From Hungatella sp. UBA5385 (lineage in GTDB: Bacteria > Bacillota > Clostridia > Lachnospirales > Lachnospiraceae), in contig DHOR01000040.1 in NCBI GenBank assembly GCA_002409995.1, positions 145,236-209,235 of the forward strand: a DNA stretch of 64,000 nt, given 5' to 3'. Shown here piece by piece: positions 17,121-26,752 of the stretch. The position numbers were made by a program, and so were the translations under genes. The notes under the pieces were generated by a model. That model saw only the letters and a list, made by a program, of their open reading frames with translations, did no database searches and was not told where the DNA came from. The number at the start of each line of letters is the position of its first letter. The stretch's first letter is position 1.

Positions 17121-17607
17121 TCTCCTCCAGATGCCTGTTCAGGATCAGGAAAAGCCTATAGACTAAAAGCGTTGTTACAACAGTAAAAATAATCTCCGGA
17201 AGCACCAGATTGGTAAAATAATAACCAATCCGCATCTTCTTACGGATGAGGAACCGGAATACATAGATATAGGAATTGTAAACCAGTTCATTGGCAATAC
17301 TCATAATCAGAGGCAATGTAACATAGTCTTCGTAGTAATACTTGGTTGCAATACCATTTACATAGCCCATATAAACGAAAATCAATGTATAAAAGCCAAA
17401 GGGACCACTATAAAATAAGTCCATTAAAAGCCCTGCCAGCAGCCCATAATACATTCCGGCTTCCTTCCCATGCATAAATCCAAAGGAAAATGTCAGGATC
17501 AGAAGCAGATTGGGGGATGCCGAAAGAAATGGCAGCAGGGGAAATATGCAGTTTTGGATTGTAAATGCCAGAAGAATCATCAGCACATTAAATATAATCC
17601 GTCTCAT
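17089..17607 (-). CDS. mreD: Rod shape-determining protein MreD
   Basis: MreD is an integral membrane part of the elongasome. The product is 172 residues with about five or six hydrophobic segments. Recognisable features are the N-terminal FNVLMILLAFTIQNCIFPLL and SPNLLLILTFSFGFMHGKEA, followed by GLLAGLLMDLFYSGPFG, the family signature. It lies between mreC (25-nt gap) and pbp2 (about 32-nt overlap with the annotated start). Confidence 0.93.
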   Translation of the reverse strand: MRRIIFNVLMILLAFTIQNCIFPLLPFLSASPNLLLILTFSFGFMHGKEAGMYYGLLAGLLMDLFYSGPFGFYTLIFVYMGYVNGIATKYYYEDYVTLPLIMSIANELVYNSYIYVFRFLIRKKMRIGYYFTNLVLPEIIFTVVTTLLVYRLFLILNRHLEEIEKRGDSTIV

Positions 17608-17632
17608 ATTGTTCCTTTCATATCACATTGTT

Positions 17633-18559
17633 TTAAGATTCTCCGCTTTCAGACGGACTCTCGTCGGTTCCTTCCTCAGAAGGGGATTCAGCACTGGTAT
17701 CTTCAACAGATTCCGGCTCCTCTTCCACCATCATATCAGCCTTCAGCTCTGTGATCACCAGAACCTCCTGAATGCTGTCAAATTCTGCAACAGGTATTAA
17801 ATAACCTGATTTTGTTATATTATTGGAATCATTGGTAATATCAGAAGCATAACCGATTAAAATTCCAGGCAGGAACACAGAGCTGATGTTGGAGGTGATG
17901 ATTTTATCCCCATCCTTTACATCGCTTTCTTTCATTACAGTGGTGATTCTCAGCCGCCCTTCCTTAAACAGGGTTAAATCACCTGCTACAATACAGGTGT
18001 CGCCGGACTGCATAGCCATACCGCTGACACGGCTGGAGTCATCAATAATCGAACGGACAGTGGAATAATTAGCGCCTACGTCAGTTACAATACCTACAAG
18101 ACCTCCGCCTGCCACCACATTCATGTCCACCTTAATGCCATCCTTGGAGCCCTTGTTAATACGAAATATCTGAAACCAGTTGCTGGAATCATTGGCAATG
18201 ACTCTTGCCCCTATCTTCTCATAACGGCCATATTCCTGGTCCAGATCATATAGCTTACGAAGTCTTTCAAGCTCAAACTCCTCAGCCTGCAGAGCTGTGT
18301 TCTCCTCTGTCAGCTGAGTGATGATTTCCTTCATCTCTTTATTCTCTTCCAATGCCTCTCTTAATTTGGAATAGTCCACAATCTCGTCATAGATTACAGA
18401 GCCTGCCCGATTGACACCTGACTGTATGGGAATTAAAAAGTATCCCACTCCTGTCCGCAAAGGTGTCAGCCATTCGTCATGAATAGAAGTAAGTCCGATT
18501 AAAAGAACACAAAATACAGTTAAAATAATGAGTATATATTTGCTTCGCTTTGATTCCAT
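17633..18559 (-). CDS. mreC: Rod shape-determining protein MreC
   Basis: MreC scaffolds PBP2 and RodA outside the membrane. The product is 308 residues with one transmembrane segment at about 7-25. A coiled coil follows at about 60-105 (LREALEENKEMKEIITQL), then two beta-barrel domains with VNVVAGGGLVGIV-like sequence. A Glu/Ser-rich tail ends the protein (SAESPSEEGTDESPSE). The start is ATG 18559, immediately after the radC stop at 18560. mreB, normally between radC and mreC, is not in this window. Confidence 0.95.
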   Translation of the reverse strand: MESKRSKYILIILTVFCVLLIGLTSIHDEWLTPLRTGVGYFLIPIQSGVNRAGSVIYDEIVDYSKLREALEENKEMKEIITQLTEENTALQAEEFELERLRKLYDLDQEYGRYEKIGARVIANDSSNWFQIFRINKGSKDGIKVDMNVVAGGGLVGIVTDVGANYSTVRSIIDDSSRVSGMAMQSGDTCIVAGDLTLFKEGRLRITTVMKESDVKDGDKIITSNISSVFLPGILIGYASDITNDSNNITKSGYLIPVAEFDSIQEVLVITELKADMMVEEEPESVEDTSAESPSEEGTDESPSESGES

Positions 18560-19255
18560 CTATATGATTCCCCGTTCCTTCAAACTGATATAGGTATTAT
18601 CTCCTATAATAATATGATCCAAAAGCCGGATTCCAATCAGTTCCCCGGCTTCTTTTATTCTATGGGTAAGGGCGATATCCTCCCTGCTGGGAGTGGGATC
18701 ACCGCTTGGGTGGTTATGTATCAGCACCAGAGTAACTGCATGATACTTTAACGCCTCAATGAAAATCTCCCTGGGAGAAACAACGGATGCATTCACCGTT
18801 CCCTGAGAGATCATTACGTCCTTCATCAGGACCCCCTTTGTATTCAGCAGCATAACGCGAATCTGTTCCTGTTCCATATGCCGCATATCTTCTACGTAAT
18901 AATTCACAATGTCTATGGGATTTTTAAAGGATACGGACTGAGCCAGTGCCGCCCTTTTCCATATTCTCTTAGACAATTCTCCAATGCAGAGCAGCTGGGC
19001 GCCTTTGACCCTGCCAATGCCCTTCACTGACATAAGCTCCGGCATAGAAAGATGTAAAAGCCCTAAAATACCCTCTCTGGGATAGTTTAAGGCCAGTATC
19101 TTTTGTGCTAATTCAAGGGAGCTGTCCTCTTTTGAGCCTGTGCGGATGATAATGGAAAGAAGCTCCGCATCACTTAATTCTTCAGGTCCTGACTGAAGAC
19201 ACTTCTCATAAGGTCTTTCAGCTTCAGGAATATCTTTCATTGTTATTCGTTTCAT
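18560..19255 (-). CDS. radC: RadC-family JAB-domain protein
   Basis: The protein is 231 residues with an N-terminal helix-hairpin-helix part (LMSVKGIGRVKGAQLL) and a C-terminal JAB/MPN-type metallo domain. Metal motifs are VSPREIFIEAL and LIHNHPSGDPTPSREDI (HxHxxxxD pattern). A DNA repair role was once inferred from an E. coli allele but the activity is unproven. The start is ATG 19255 after AGGAGG. It is the first gene of the mreCD run, a conserved Firmicute position. Confidence 0.95.
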   Translation of the reverse strand: MKRITMKDIPEAERPYEKCLQSGPEELSDAELLSIIIRTGSKEDSSLELAQKILALNYPREGILGLLHLSMPELMSVKGIGRVKGAQLLCIGELSKRIWKRAALAQSVSFKNPIDIVNYYVEDMRHMEQEQIRVMLLNTKGVLMKDVMISQGTVNASVVSPREIFIEALKYHAVTLVLIHNHPSGDPTPSREDIALTHRIKEAGELIGIRLLDHIIIGDNTYISLKERGII

Positions 19256-19307
19256 ATGCCTCCTGACTGTTACTCTCCAGGTATTTTCAAAAGGACATAT
19301 GTATCTA

Positions 19308-19559
19308 TCAGATCAACCGATAAGTTATAAGGGCAATTACCATTCCAATGATGCTTGCCATGGTAATCTTAATGTTAAGTCCAAACGTGATTACCAGAAT
19401 CCCCAGATTAATAATCAGCGGAGAATCAAGACCAAAGGATTGTCCAAAGTTCAGCCATGACAGCCAGGAAACTCCATGAGCCAGATTGCCCATAAAACCT
19501 CCAAGAACAATTCCTGTCAGCATCAGAAGAAGCAGTATCCACCAGTTTTTTCGTCTCAT
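19308..19559 (-). CDS. DUF4321 small membrane protein
   Basis: The product is 83 residues with an N-terminal RRKNWW, then two or three hydrophobic segments (about 6-24, 44-62 and 64-82). GGFMGNLAHGVSWLSWLNFG between them matches the DUF4321 family as I know it. Its function is unknown. I chose ATG 19559 because the upstream extension (to 19601) has no ribosome site. It lies upstream of radC, as in other Clostridia, suggesting a link to shape or envelope genes. Confidence 0.8.
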   Translation of the reverse strand: MRRKNWWILLLLMLTGIVLGGFMGNLAHGVSWLSWLNFGQSFGLDSPLIINLGILVITFGLNIKITMASIIGMVIALITYRLI

Positions 19560-19683
19560 CTGCCTAACCTTTACCCCTCTTTTGTATTGGCAGTAATACA
19601 CCGAGTACTACTTTGCCTATCAAATTATTCTATCATAGAATCCAATTTGTGTATACACCTTTTTCAGTACAAATTTCTTAATG

Positions 19684-20973
19684 TTACAGCTTAATTTGAC
19701 CAATATCCACCAGCTTCTGCATGGACATAAGAATTCCAAGCTTGGCATGATACCAGGTCAAACCGCCCTGAAAATAAGCTGCATAAGGAGGTTTAATGGG
19801 ACCGTCTGCACTGAGCTCTATAGAGGCCCCCTGTACAAATGCACCTGCTGCCATAATCACCGGAGCATCATAACCGGGCATAGCCCATGGCTCAGGAGTT
19901 ACATAGCTGTCAACCGGTGCCGCAGCCTGAATTCCCTGACAAAATGCAATGACTCCTTCCGGATTGCCAAATGTAATCGCCTGAATAATGTCATGGCGGC
20001 TTTCACTGCCGTTAGGAACAACAGAAAACCCTAACTTCTCATAGACATTTGCTGCAAATACTGCCCCTTTTAAAGCGCCTGACACCACAGTAGGCGCAAG
20101 AAACAGTCCCTGATAAAACGCCTGATTCAGCCCAAGGCTGGCTCCAACCTCTTTGCCCAGTCCAGGTGCTGACAGCCTGTAGGATGCCCGGTCCACACAG
20201 TCCATTGATCCTGCAATATAACCGCCAATAGGCGCCAGACCGCCGCCGGGATTCTTAATAAGAGATCCCACAATCATATCAGCTCCAACATCAGAAGGTT
20301 CAATACGTTCTACAAACTCTCCATAACAGTTATCCACCATACAGATTGCATCAGGCTTAATGTTTTTAATAAAAGCGATCAGTTCACCAATCTGTTTGAC
20401 TGATAAGGTTGGTCTTGTTGCATAACCTTTGGAGCGCTGAATGGTAACCAGTTTTGTTTTCTCATTGATTGCCTTTTTAATATTCTCATAATCAAAGGTT
20501 CCGTCGGGCAGTAAATCCACCTGGCGGTAAATTACTCCATATTCTTTTAAAGAACCTCTGCTGTCTCTGATTCCGATAACCTCTTCCAGAGTATCATATG
20601 GTTTTCCAACAGGAGATAAAAGCTCATCACCAGGTCTTAAATTGCCAGAGAGAGCTACGGAAAGTGCATGAGTTCCACTGATTAAGTTAGGACGAACCAA
20701 AGCACTTTCAGTATGAAACGTACTTGCATACACATCCTCCAGAGTATCTCTGCCCATATCATTGTATCCATATCCGGTTGAAGCTGCGAAATGAATATCG
20801 CTGACACGGTTTTCCTGCATTGCTCCAATGACCTTCATCTGATTGTGTTCCGCATTTTCGTCTATTTCCAGAAATCTATCTTTTAAAGATGCCTCGATTT
20901 CACTTCCAAATTCCAGCACCTTACTGCTGATTCCAAATTTTTCATAAATTCTGTCCAATTTTATTTTCTCCAT
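19684..20973 (-). CDS. Methionine gamma-lyase family PLP protein (aluminium-resistance protein family)
   Basis: The protein is 429 residues and has a type I PLP-enzyme fold. Recognisable blocks are HFAASTGYGYNDMGRDTLE, RPNLISGTHALSVALSGNL, CMVDNCYGEFVE, and MIVGSLIKNPGGGLAPIGGY, where the Lys is the expected PLP attachment site. The family (PF06838) is often named aluminium-resistance protein; the true substrate is not firmly known, although a C-S lyase role is plausible. It starts 2 nt after miaA, so the two are probably co-translated. Confidence 0.92.
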   Translation of the reverse strand: MEKIKLDRIYEKFGISSKVLEFGSEIEASLKDRFLEIDENAEHNQMKVIGAMQENRVSDIHFAASTGYGYNDMGRDTLEDVYASTFHTESALVRPNLISGTHALSVALSGNLRPGDELLSPVGKPYDTLEEVIGIRDSRGSLKEYGVIYRQVDLLPDGTFDYENIKKAINEKTKLVTIQRSKGYATRPTLSVKQIGELIAFIKNIKPDAICMVDNCYGEFVERIEPSDVGADMIVGSLIKNPGGGLAPIGGYIAGSMDCVDRASYRLSAPGLGKEVGASLGLNQAFYQGLFLAPTVVSGALKGAVFAANVYEKLGFSVVPNGSESRHDIIQAITFGNPEGVIAFCQGIQAAAPVDSYVTPEPWAMPGYDAPVIMAAGAFVQGASIELSADGPIKPPYAAYFQGGLTWYHAKLGILMSMQKLVDIGQIKL

Positions 20974-20975
20974 TC

Positions 20976-21917
20976 CTATCTGCCAAATGTGGTTTTTACT
21001 TCCTCCACAACTGCCTGAAGCAGTGCTTCTCTGTCATTATTATAGTCCGGAAGATTTAACCACCGAACCTCTCTTTCCCGTTTAAACCAGGTAATCTGTC
21101 TTTTGGCAAAATGGCGGGTATCTCTCTTAAGCACATAGACCGCTTCCTCCAGAGACATCTCACCTTCTAAATACCCAAGAATCTCCTTATAACCTAACCC
21201 CTGCATAGACACCAAATCTCTGGTGCAGCCCATTGCCTTTAAACTTCTGACCTCTTCTACAAGTCCATTTTCCAGCATCTGATCCACTCGTCTGTCAATT
21301 CGTTCATATAGAATATCCCGGTCAGTATTAACAACGTAATATAGAACATTATAAGGAGATTTTCTCTGCTTCTCTCTCTTATTATGCTCTGATATCCGCT
21401 CTCCAGTCTGACGATAGTATTCTATGGCACGGATCACACGTTTTACATTGTTTTCATGAATTTCTTCTGCTGCCACAGGATCAATCTCTTTCAGTATTTC
21501 ATGAAGTTTTTCAGGACCTTCCGTCTCTACCATAAGCTCAAGCTCCTGACGAATGGACTTGTCCTCTCCATTGTCTGTAAAATCAATATCATATAAAAGC
21601 GCCTGAATATAGAAGCCGGTGCCACCAACAATGATGGGAATCCTGCCTCTTTCATAGATTTCCTTGACAGCCTTTTTAGCCATTTTCTGAAATACAGCCA
21701 CATTAAACTCCTCCCATGGCTCCAGAACATCAATAAGATGGTGAGGAATCCCCTCCATCTCGCCTTCCGTTACCTTGGCAGAGCCAATATTCATGTGGCG
21801 GTAAACCTGCATGGAATCAGCACTGATAATCTCGCCGTTTACTGCCTTTGCAAGCTCAATAGAAAGTGCTGATTTTCCCACTGCAGTAGGTCCTGTTAAT
21901 ACAATCAGTGGTTCCAT
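20976..21917 (-). CDS. miaA: tRNA dimethylallyltransferase
   Basis: MiaA adds a dimethylallyl group to N6 of A37 in tRNAs reading UNN codons; MiaB (26753-28213) then methylthiolates the product. The protein is 313 residues. The P-loop is LTGPTAVGKSALSIELA, with SADSMQVYRHMNIGSAK and VGGTGFYIQALLYDI as substrate-site blocks; QITWFKRE is near the C-terminus. Its ATG shares one base with the mutL stop. The order miaB-mutS-mutL-miaA groups mismatch repair and tRNA modification. Confidence 0.97.
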   Translation of the reverse strand: MEPLIVLTGPTAVGKSALSIELAKAVNGEIISADSMQVYRHMNIGSAKVTEGEMEGIPHHLIDVLEPWEEFNVAVFQKMAKKAVKEIYERGRIPIIVGGTGFYIQALLYDIDFTDNGEDKSIRQELELMVETEGPEKLHEILKEIDPVAAEEIHENNVKRVIRAIEYYRQTGERISEHNKREKQRKSPYNVLYYVVNTDRDILYERIDRRVDQMLENGLVEEVRSLKAMGCTRDLVSMQGLGYKEILGYLEGEMSLEEAVYVLKRDTRHFAKRQITWFKREREVRWLNLPDYNNDREALLQAVVEEVKTTFGR

Positions 21918-24049
21918 TATACAATCCTCTTAAATTTCTTTTCCAGTTCATATTTGCTCATGGAAATAATAGTAGGTCTTCCATGAGGACAGGCATAGGG
22001 ATTCTCCAGCTTCAGCAGCTGGTCAATCAGTTCGTTGGCTTCTGAAACAGACAGCCTGCTGCCACCCTTTACTGCACCTTTGCAGGACATTGAGGCGATT
22101 TTTTCGTAGATAATATCAGGACTGTGGTTAGCTCCGTCATCAGACAGTCCGTCAATCATCTCCATAAGAAGCTCCTTCTTGGCAATGGAGAATAAGTTGG
22201 CAGGAACACCCCGCACTGCATATTCCCTGCCCCCAAAGGGTTCGATCTCAAAGCCTATATCTGTAAAATACTTCTTATATTTTTCCAGCAGCACTTCCTC
22301 ATTCATGTTCAGCGTGAGGATGATGGGAGGATTTACCATCTGTGAAGAATACTCCCTTGTTTTAAGTGTTGCCATGGTTTTCTCATATAACACCTTTTCG
22401 TGGGCTGCATGTTGATCAATAATATATAACTGCTCCTGAAATTCCACCAGCCAGTAGGTATCAAAAAGCTGTCCGATCAACTTATGCATTTCCCTTGATT
22501 TAGGCTCTAGAAGCTTGCCGTCAAATAAATCCAACTGCTCTGGATTGCCAATTGGCTGCATGGGCGGCTGATCTGCCTTAGGTATATCATCTGTATTAGA
22601 CAAATTATCGACCTTAGGCAAATTATCGGTCTTAGGCATACCCGATGCATTAGAATCATAAGCGGCATTGTTATCACAGCCTGAATTGTTGCCTGAAGCA
22701 GGTCTGTTATCAAAAGATGACCTCCCGTTAAAATGTGTCTTCCCATCAAAGGATTTCCCTGCTGCAGTTTCAGATGCCGCCTTCTGATTATAATTCAGCC
22801 AGTTTTCTTCCAGTGAATTTCTCTCCCGCAATACAGAACCTGGCATTGCTTCTGCTGCTGCGTTCTGAAATTTATCAGCAAGATCACCTGCTGCTGAACT
22901 TCCTTCAGGCACAAGACGTTTTGGGAAAGAAGGAATCTGAGGGGGACCTTCCCCCATAACTTCCCTTCTTCTTGTTTCAAATGGTTCTGGTGATGGCACC
23001 CGGCCTTTGTTAACAGGTAGCTTATCGTCCCTTTTTACCAGTTCCACTTCAGGAATCAGCTCCTTATGTGCCAGAGCATCAGTGATTGCCTGGGAAACAA
23101 GACGGTAGATCATTTCCCCGTCCCTGAAACGCAGTTCCATCTTGGTTGGATGGACATTGATATCAAGAAACTTGGGATCAATGGTAAAATGAAGCATGGT
23201 AAACGGATATTTGTGCTGCATCATAAAGGGTTTATAAGCCTCTTCAATGGCTTTAGCTATAATGCTGCTTTTAATATATCGCCCATTAATATAATAGTTT
23301 TCATAATTGCGGTTTCCTCTTGCAATCACAGGCTTACCAATATAACCGTTTACCTTAACCTCAGGTTTTTCCACCTGAATCTTCAGTAAATTGGCAGCAA
23401 TTTCACGGCCAAATACTGTATAGATAATATCTTTTAAATTATGATTTCCCGAAGTATGGAGACGGTTCTGATTGTTGTGAATAAAACGAATGGAAACCTC
23501 AGGATGGGACAGTGCAATCTTCTCCACCAGATCAGACACATGAGAACCTTCCGTTCCAGGAGTTTTTAAGAACTTCTTTCTGGCAGGAGTGTTATAAAAT
23601 AAGTTTCTGGCAATAAAGGTGGTTCCCTCAGGCGCACCGATTTCCTCCAGAGAACGTTCCACGCCGCCTTCAATCTGATATCTGGTGCCGGTCAGTCCTA
23701 CGCTTGTTTTAGTAATAAGCTCCACCTGGGAAACAGCTGCTATACTTGCCAGAGCTTCGCCGCGAAAGCCAAGGGAAGATATAGTGAACAAATCCTCCAC
23801 AGCCTTAATCTTACTGGTGGAATGGCGCAGGAAAGCGAGGGCTACTTCCTCCTTGGGAATTCCGCAGCCATTGTCAGTGACACGGATAAAGGTAGTACCC
23901 CCGTCTTTAATCTCTATGGTAACAGCCGTTGCTTTAGCATCAATTGCATTTTCCAGCAGTTCCTTAACAACAGATGCAGGCCGTTCAATGACCTCTCCTG
24001 CAGCAATCTTATTAATAGTGCTTTGATCCAGTACTGTTATATTAGGCAT
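21917..24049 (-). CDS. mutL: DNA mismatch repair endonuclease MutL
   Basis: MutL couples MutS mismatch recognition to nicking. The protein is 710 residues. The N-terminal GHKL ATPase (about 1-330) has NAIDAKATAVTIEI, DNGCGIP and GFRGEALASI. A long linker (about 340-510) is Asn/Asp/Pro-rich with short repeats. The C-terminal domain has the metal motif DQHAAHEKVLYE and ACPHGRPT, so it is an endonuclease-type MutL, unlike that of E. coli. It follows mutS by 21 nt. Confidence 0.97.
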   Translation of the reverse strand: MPNITVLDQSTINKIAAGEVIERPASVVKELLENAIDAKATAVTIEIKDGGTTFIRVTDNGCGIPKEEVALAFLRHSTSKIKAVEDLFTISSLGFRGEALASIAAVSQVELITKTSVGLTGTRYQIEGGVERSLEEIGAPEGTTFIARNLFYNTPARKKFLKTPGTEGSHVSDLVEKIALSHPEVSIRFIHNNQNRLHTSGNHNLKDIIYTVFGREIAANLLKIQVEKPEVKVNGYIGKPVIARGNRNYENYYINGRYIKSSIIAKAIEEAYKPFMMQHKYPFTMLHFTIDPKFLDINVHPTKMELRFRDGEMIYRLVSQAITDALAHKELIPEVELVKRDDKLPVNKGRVPSPEPFETRRREVMGEGPPQIPSFPKRLVPEGSSAAGDLADKFQNAAAEAMPGSVLRERNSLEENWLNYNQKAASETAAGKSFDGKTHFNGRSSFDNRPASGNNSGCDNNAAYDSNASGMPKTDNLPKVDNLSNTDDIPKADQPPMQPIGNPEQLDLFDGKLLEPKSREMHKLIGQLFDTYWLVEFQEQLYIIDQHAAHEKVLYEKTMATLKTREYSSQMVNPPIILTLNMNEEVLLEKYKKYFTDIGFEIEPFGGREYAVRGVPANLFSIAKKELLMEMIDGLSDDGANHSPDIIYEKIASMSCKGAVKGGSRLSVSEANELIDQLLKLENPYACPHGRPTIISMSKYELEKKFKRIV

Positions 24050-24070
24050 AGAATTTATCGCTCCTTACTT

Positions 24071-26722
24071 TTACTGCCAACGGTTTTTAAGCTTTGTCTG
24101 AAGTCTGTATAATGTATTCAGCGCATCAATAGGTGTCATGCTGCCCAGCTCCAATTCTCCTAATTCCTTAATAATATCATCATCCTTTACCGTGTCAAAC
24201 AGGGACATCTGCTGTAAATCCACCTCATCAGGCTTTGGAACCGCCTTGTGCTGGGTGATGTTGGAGCTGATTTCTGCAATTTCCTTTGCTCTGGCTGTAA
24301 TATCAGCATCGCTTAACTCAATGAGCAGCTCTTTGGCTCTGGTGATTACTGTTTCAGGAACACCTGCAAGCTTAGCAACCTGAACACCGTAGCTTTTATC
24401 CGCTCCGCCTTTTATGATTTTACGCAGGAATACAATATCATCTCCCTGCTCCTTTACTGCAATACAATAGTTGTTTACGCCGTTGATGGTGCCTTCCAGC
24501 TCTGTCAGCTCATGGTAATGAGTTGCAAACAGAGTTTTAGCCCCCAGCAGCTTTGTACTGCTGATGTGTTCCACAACTGCCCATGCGATGCTGAGACCGT
24601 CAAAGGTACTTGTTCCACGGCCGATTTCATCAAGAACAATCAGACTGTTTTTGGTGGCATTTCTCAATATATTGGCAACCTCTGTCATTTCCACCATAAA
24701 GGTACTCTGGCCGGAAGCCAGATCATCAGAAGCTCCTACTCTTGTAAAGATGCGGTCACAGATACCGATATTAGCATCATCTGCAGGTACAAAGCTTCCT
24801 ATCTGGGCCATAAGGACAATTAAGGCTGTCTGGCGCATGTAGGTGGATTTACCTGCCATATTAGGGCCTGTAATAATGGACAAACGGTTTTTGCCATTGT
24901 CTAAATAGGTGTCATTGGCAACAAAAAGGTCATCCCGCATCATCTTCTCAACAACCGGATGGCGGCCATTTTTAATATCTACGACTCCCTTGTCATTGAT
25001 CTGAGGTTTTACATAATTGTTTCTGGTAGCAACTGTGGAGAGAGAGGCAAGGACATCAATTCCTGCAATTGCCTTGGCTGTTTTCTGAATTCTCACCACT
25101 TCAGCTGCAACCGTATCACGGACCTGGCAGAACAATTCGTATTCCAGAGAGAACAGCTTATCCTCAGCTCCCAGAATCACATCCTCCAGCTCTTTTAACT
25201 CATCTGTTGTATAGCGTTCCGCATTGGCAAGGGTCTGTTTTCTCACAAAATAGTCAGGAACCAGATCCTTAAAAGAATTGGTGACTTCAAAGTAATATCC
25301 AAATACCTTGTTAAACTTTACCTTTAAATTCTTAATTCCTGTTTTATCCCGTTCCTTCACTTCCAGCTCTGCAAGCCAGTTCTTACCTTCTGTTTTGGCA
25401 CTGCGCAGTCGGTCTGCCTCTTCATGAAAGCCATCCCTTATAATTCCGCCTTCCCGAATAAGAATGGGAGGGTCTTCCACAATGGCACGGTCAATTAAAT
25501 CTCTCACATCCTCTAACGGATCAAGCTCCTCCATCAGTTCTTTAAACAGATCGCTTGTAAACTCTTTTAGTATATTCTTGATATGAGGAAGCATTTCCAG
25601 AGAGTTCTTAAATGCAAGCATATCTCTTGGATTGGCTGTCTTATAGCTGATTCGTCCAATAAGTCGTTCCAGATCGTAAATCGGATTTAAATATTCACAA
25701 ATTTCCTCTCTGGATATGTAATTCATATTCAGCTCTTCAATGGCTGCCTGACGTTTTAGAATATCTGCTTTGTGGATCAGGGGCTGTTCAATATAGGTTC
25801 TCAGCAGTCTTGCCCCCATAGCAGTCTTTGTTTTATCCAGAACCCAGAGAAGTGATCCTCTCTTCTGCTTCTCACGAAGGGTTTCAAGAAGCTCTAAGTT
25901 TCTCCGTGTAGAAGTGTCAATGATCATAAACTGACCTGTGGAATAAGGGGTAATGGTTGTCATATGGGACAGGGAGTTTTTCTGTGTCTCATACATATAT
26001 TCCAGTACGGAACCTGCTGCAATCACTCCGGTATCATAGTCAGCAAGGCCAAGCCCTTCCAGTGAGCCCACCTTAAAATGTTCTCTTAATACCTTCTTAC
26101 AGGTTTCGTCAGAAAAGAAGCGGTTGTCCAGGGAGGAAACCACTGCCTGATATCTGTTTTTCAGTTCATCAATATCAACACCTGACATATAGAATGCATC
26201 ATTACAAATAATCTCAGATGGAGTAAATTTGTTGATCTCATCATATAATTCCCTGCTTGAGCTTACCTCAGTAACAAGGAACTCTCCAGTGCTGATATCA
26301 GAGACAGCGATTCCAAACATTTCTCCTATGTAAACAACTCCCATCAGATAGTTGTTCTTAGTCTCATCAAGAGCCTGGGCACTTGTTATAGTGCCTGGAG
26401 TAACCACACGGATTACTTCCCTTCTCACAAGACCTTTGGCTTGTTTGGCATCCTCCATCTGCTCTGCAATTGCCACTTTATAACCTTTTTGAACCAGTTT
26501 ATTCAGATAGGAATCCACTGCATGATAAGGAACACCGCACATAGGCGCCCGTTCCTCCAGCCCGCATTCCTTACCAGTCAATGTAATCTCCAGTTCTCTG
26601 GATGCAGTCACTGCATCCTCAAAGAACATCTCGTAAAAGTCACCCAGACGATAGAATAGAATACAGTCCGGGTTTTCTTTTTTTGTTTCCAGGTAATGGG
26701 TCATCATTGGTGATAAAGCCAT
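24071..26722 (-). CDS. mutS: DNA mismatch repair protein MutS
   Basis: MutS binds mismatches and small loops and signals to MutL. The protein is 883 residues, normal for MutS1. The mismatch-binding motif is YRLGDFYEMFFEDA near residue 30. The C-terminal ATPase has ITGPNMAGKSTYMRQ (Walker A), DEIGRGTSTFDGLSIAW (Walker B/signature) and THYHELTELE. The C-terminal tail includes LFDTVKDDDI, compatible with a beta-clamp contact, though this is a guess. ATG 26722 follows AAAGGGG. Confidence 0.98.
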   Translation of the reverse strand: MALSPMMTHYLETKKENPDCILFYRLGDFYEMFFEDAVTASRELEITLTGKECGLEERAPMCGVPYHAVDSYLNKLVQKGYKVAIAEQMEDAKQAKGLVRREVIRVVTPGTITSAQALDETKNNYLMGVVYIGEMFGIAVSDISTGEFLVTEVSSSRELYDEINKFTPSEIICNDAFYMSGVDIDELKNRYQAVVSSLDNRFFSDETCKKVLREHFKVGSLEGLGLADYDTGVIAAGSVLEYMYETQKNSLSHMTTITPYSTGQFMIIDTSTRRNLELLETLREKQKRGSLLWVLDKTKTAMGARLLRTYIEQPLIHKADILKRQAAIEELNMNYISREEICEYLNPIYDLERLIGRISYKTANPRDMLAFKNSLEMLPHIKNILKEFTSDLFKELMEELDPLEDVRDLIDRAIVEDPPILIREGGIIRDGFHEEADRLRSAKTEGKNWLAELEVKERDKTGIKNLKVKFNKVFGYYFEVTNSFKDLVPDYFVRKQTLANAERYTTDELKELEDVILGAEDKLFSLEYELFCQVRDTVAAEVVRIQKTAKAIAGIDVLASLSTVATRNNYVKPQINDKGVVDIKNGRHPVVEKMMRDDLFVANDTYLDNGKNRLSIITGPNMAGKSTYMRQTALIVLMAQIGSFVPADDANIGICDRIFTRVGASDDLASGQSTFMVEMTEVANILRNATKNSLIVLDEIGRGTSTFDGLSIAWAVVEHISSTKLLGAKTLFATHYHELTELEGTINGVNNYCIAVKEQGDDIVFLRKIIKGGADKSYGVQVAKLAGVPETVITRAKELLIELSDADITARAKEIAEISSNITQHKAVPKPDEVDLQQMSLFDTVKDDDIIKELGELELGSMTPIDALNTLYRLQTKLKNRWQ

Positions 26723-26752
26723 TTCAATCCCCTTTTCTCTTATGTTTATGAA

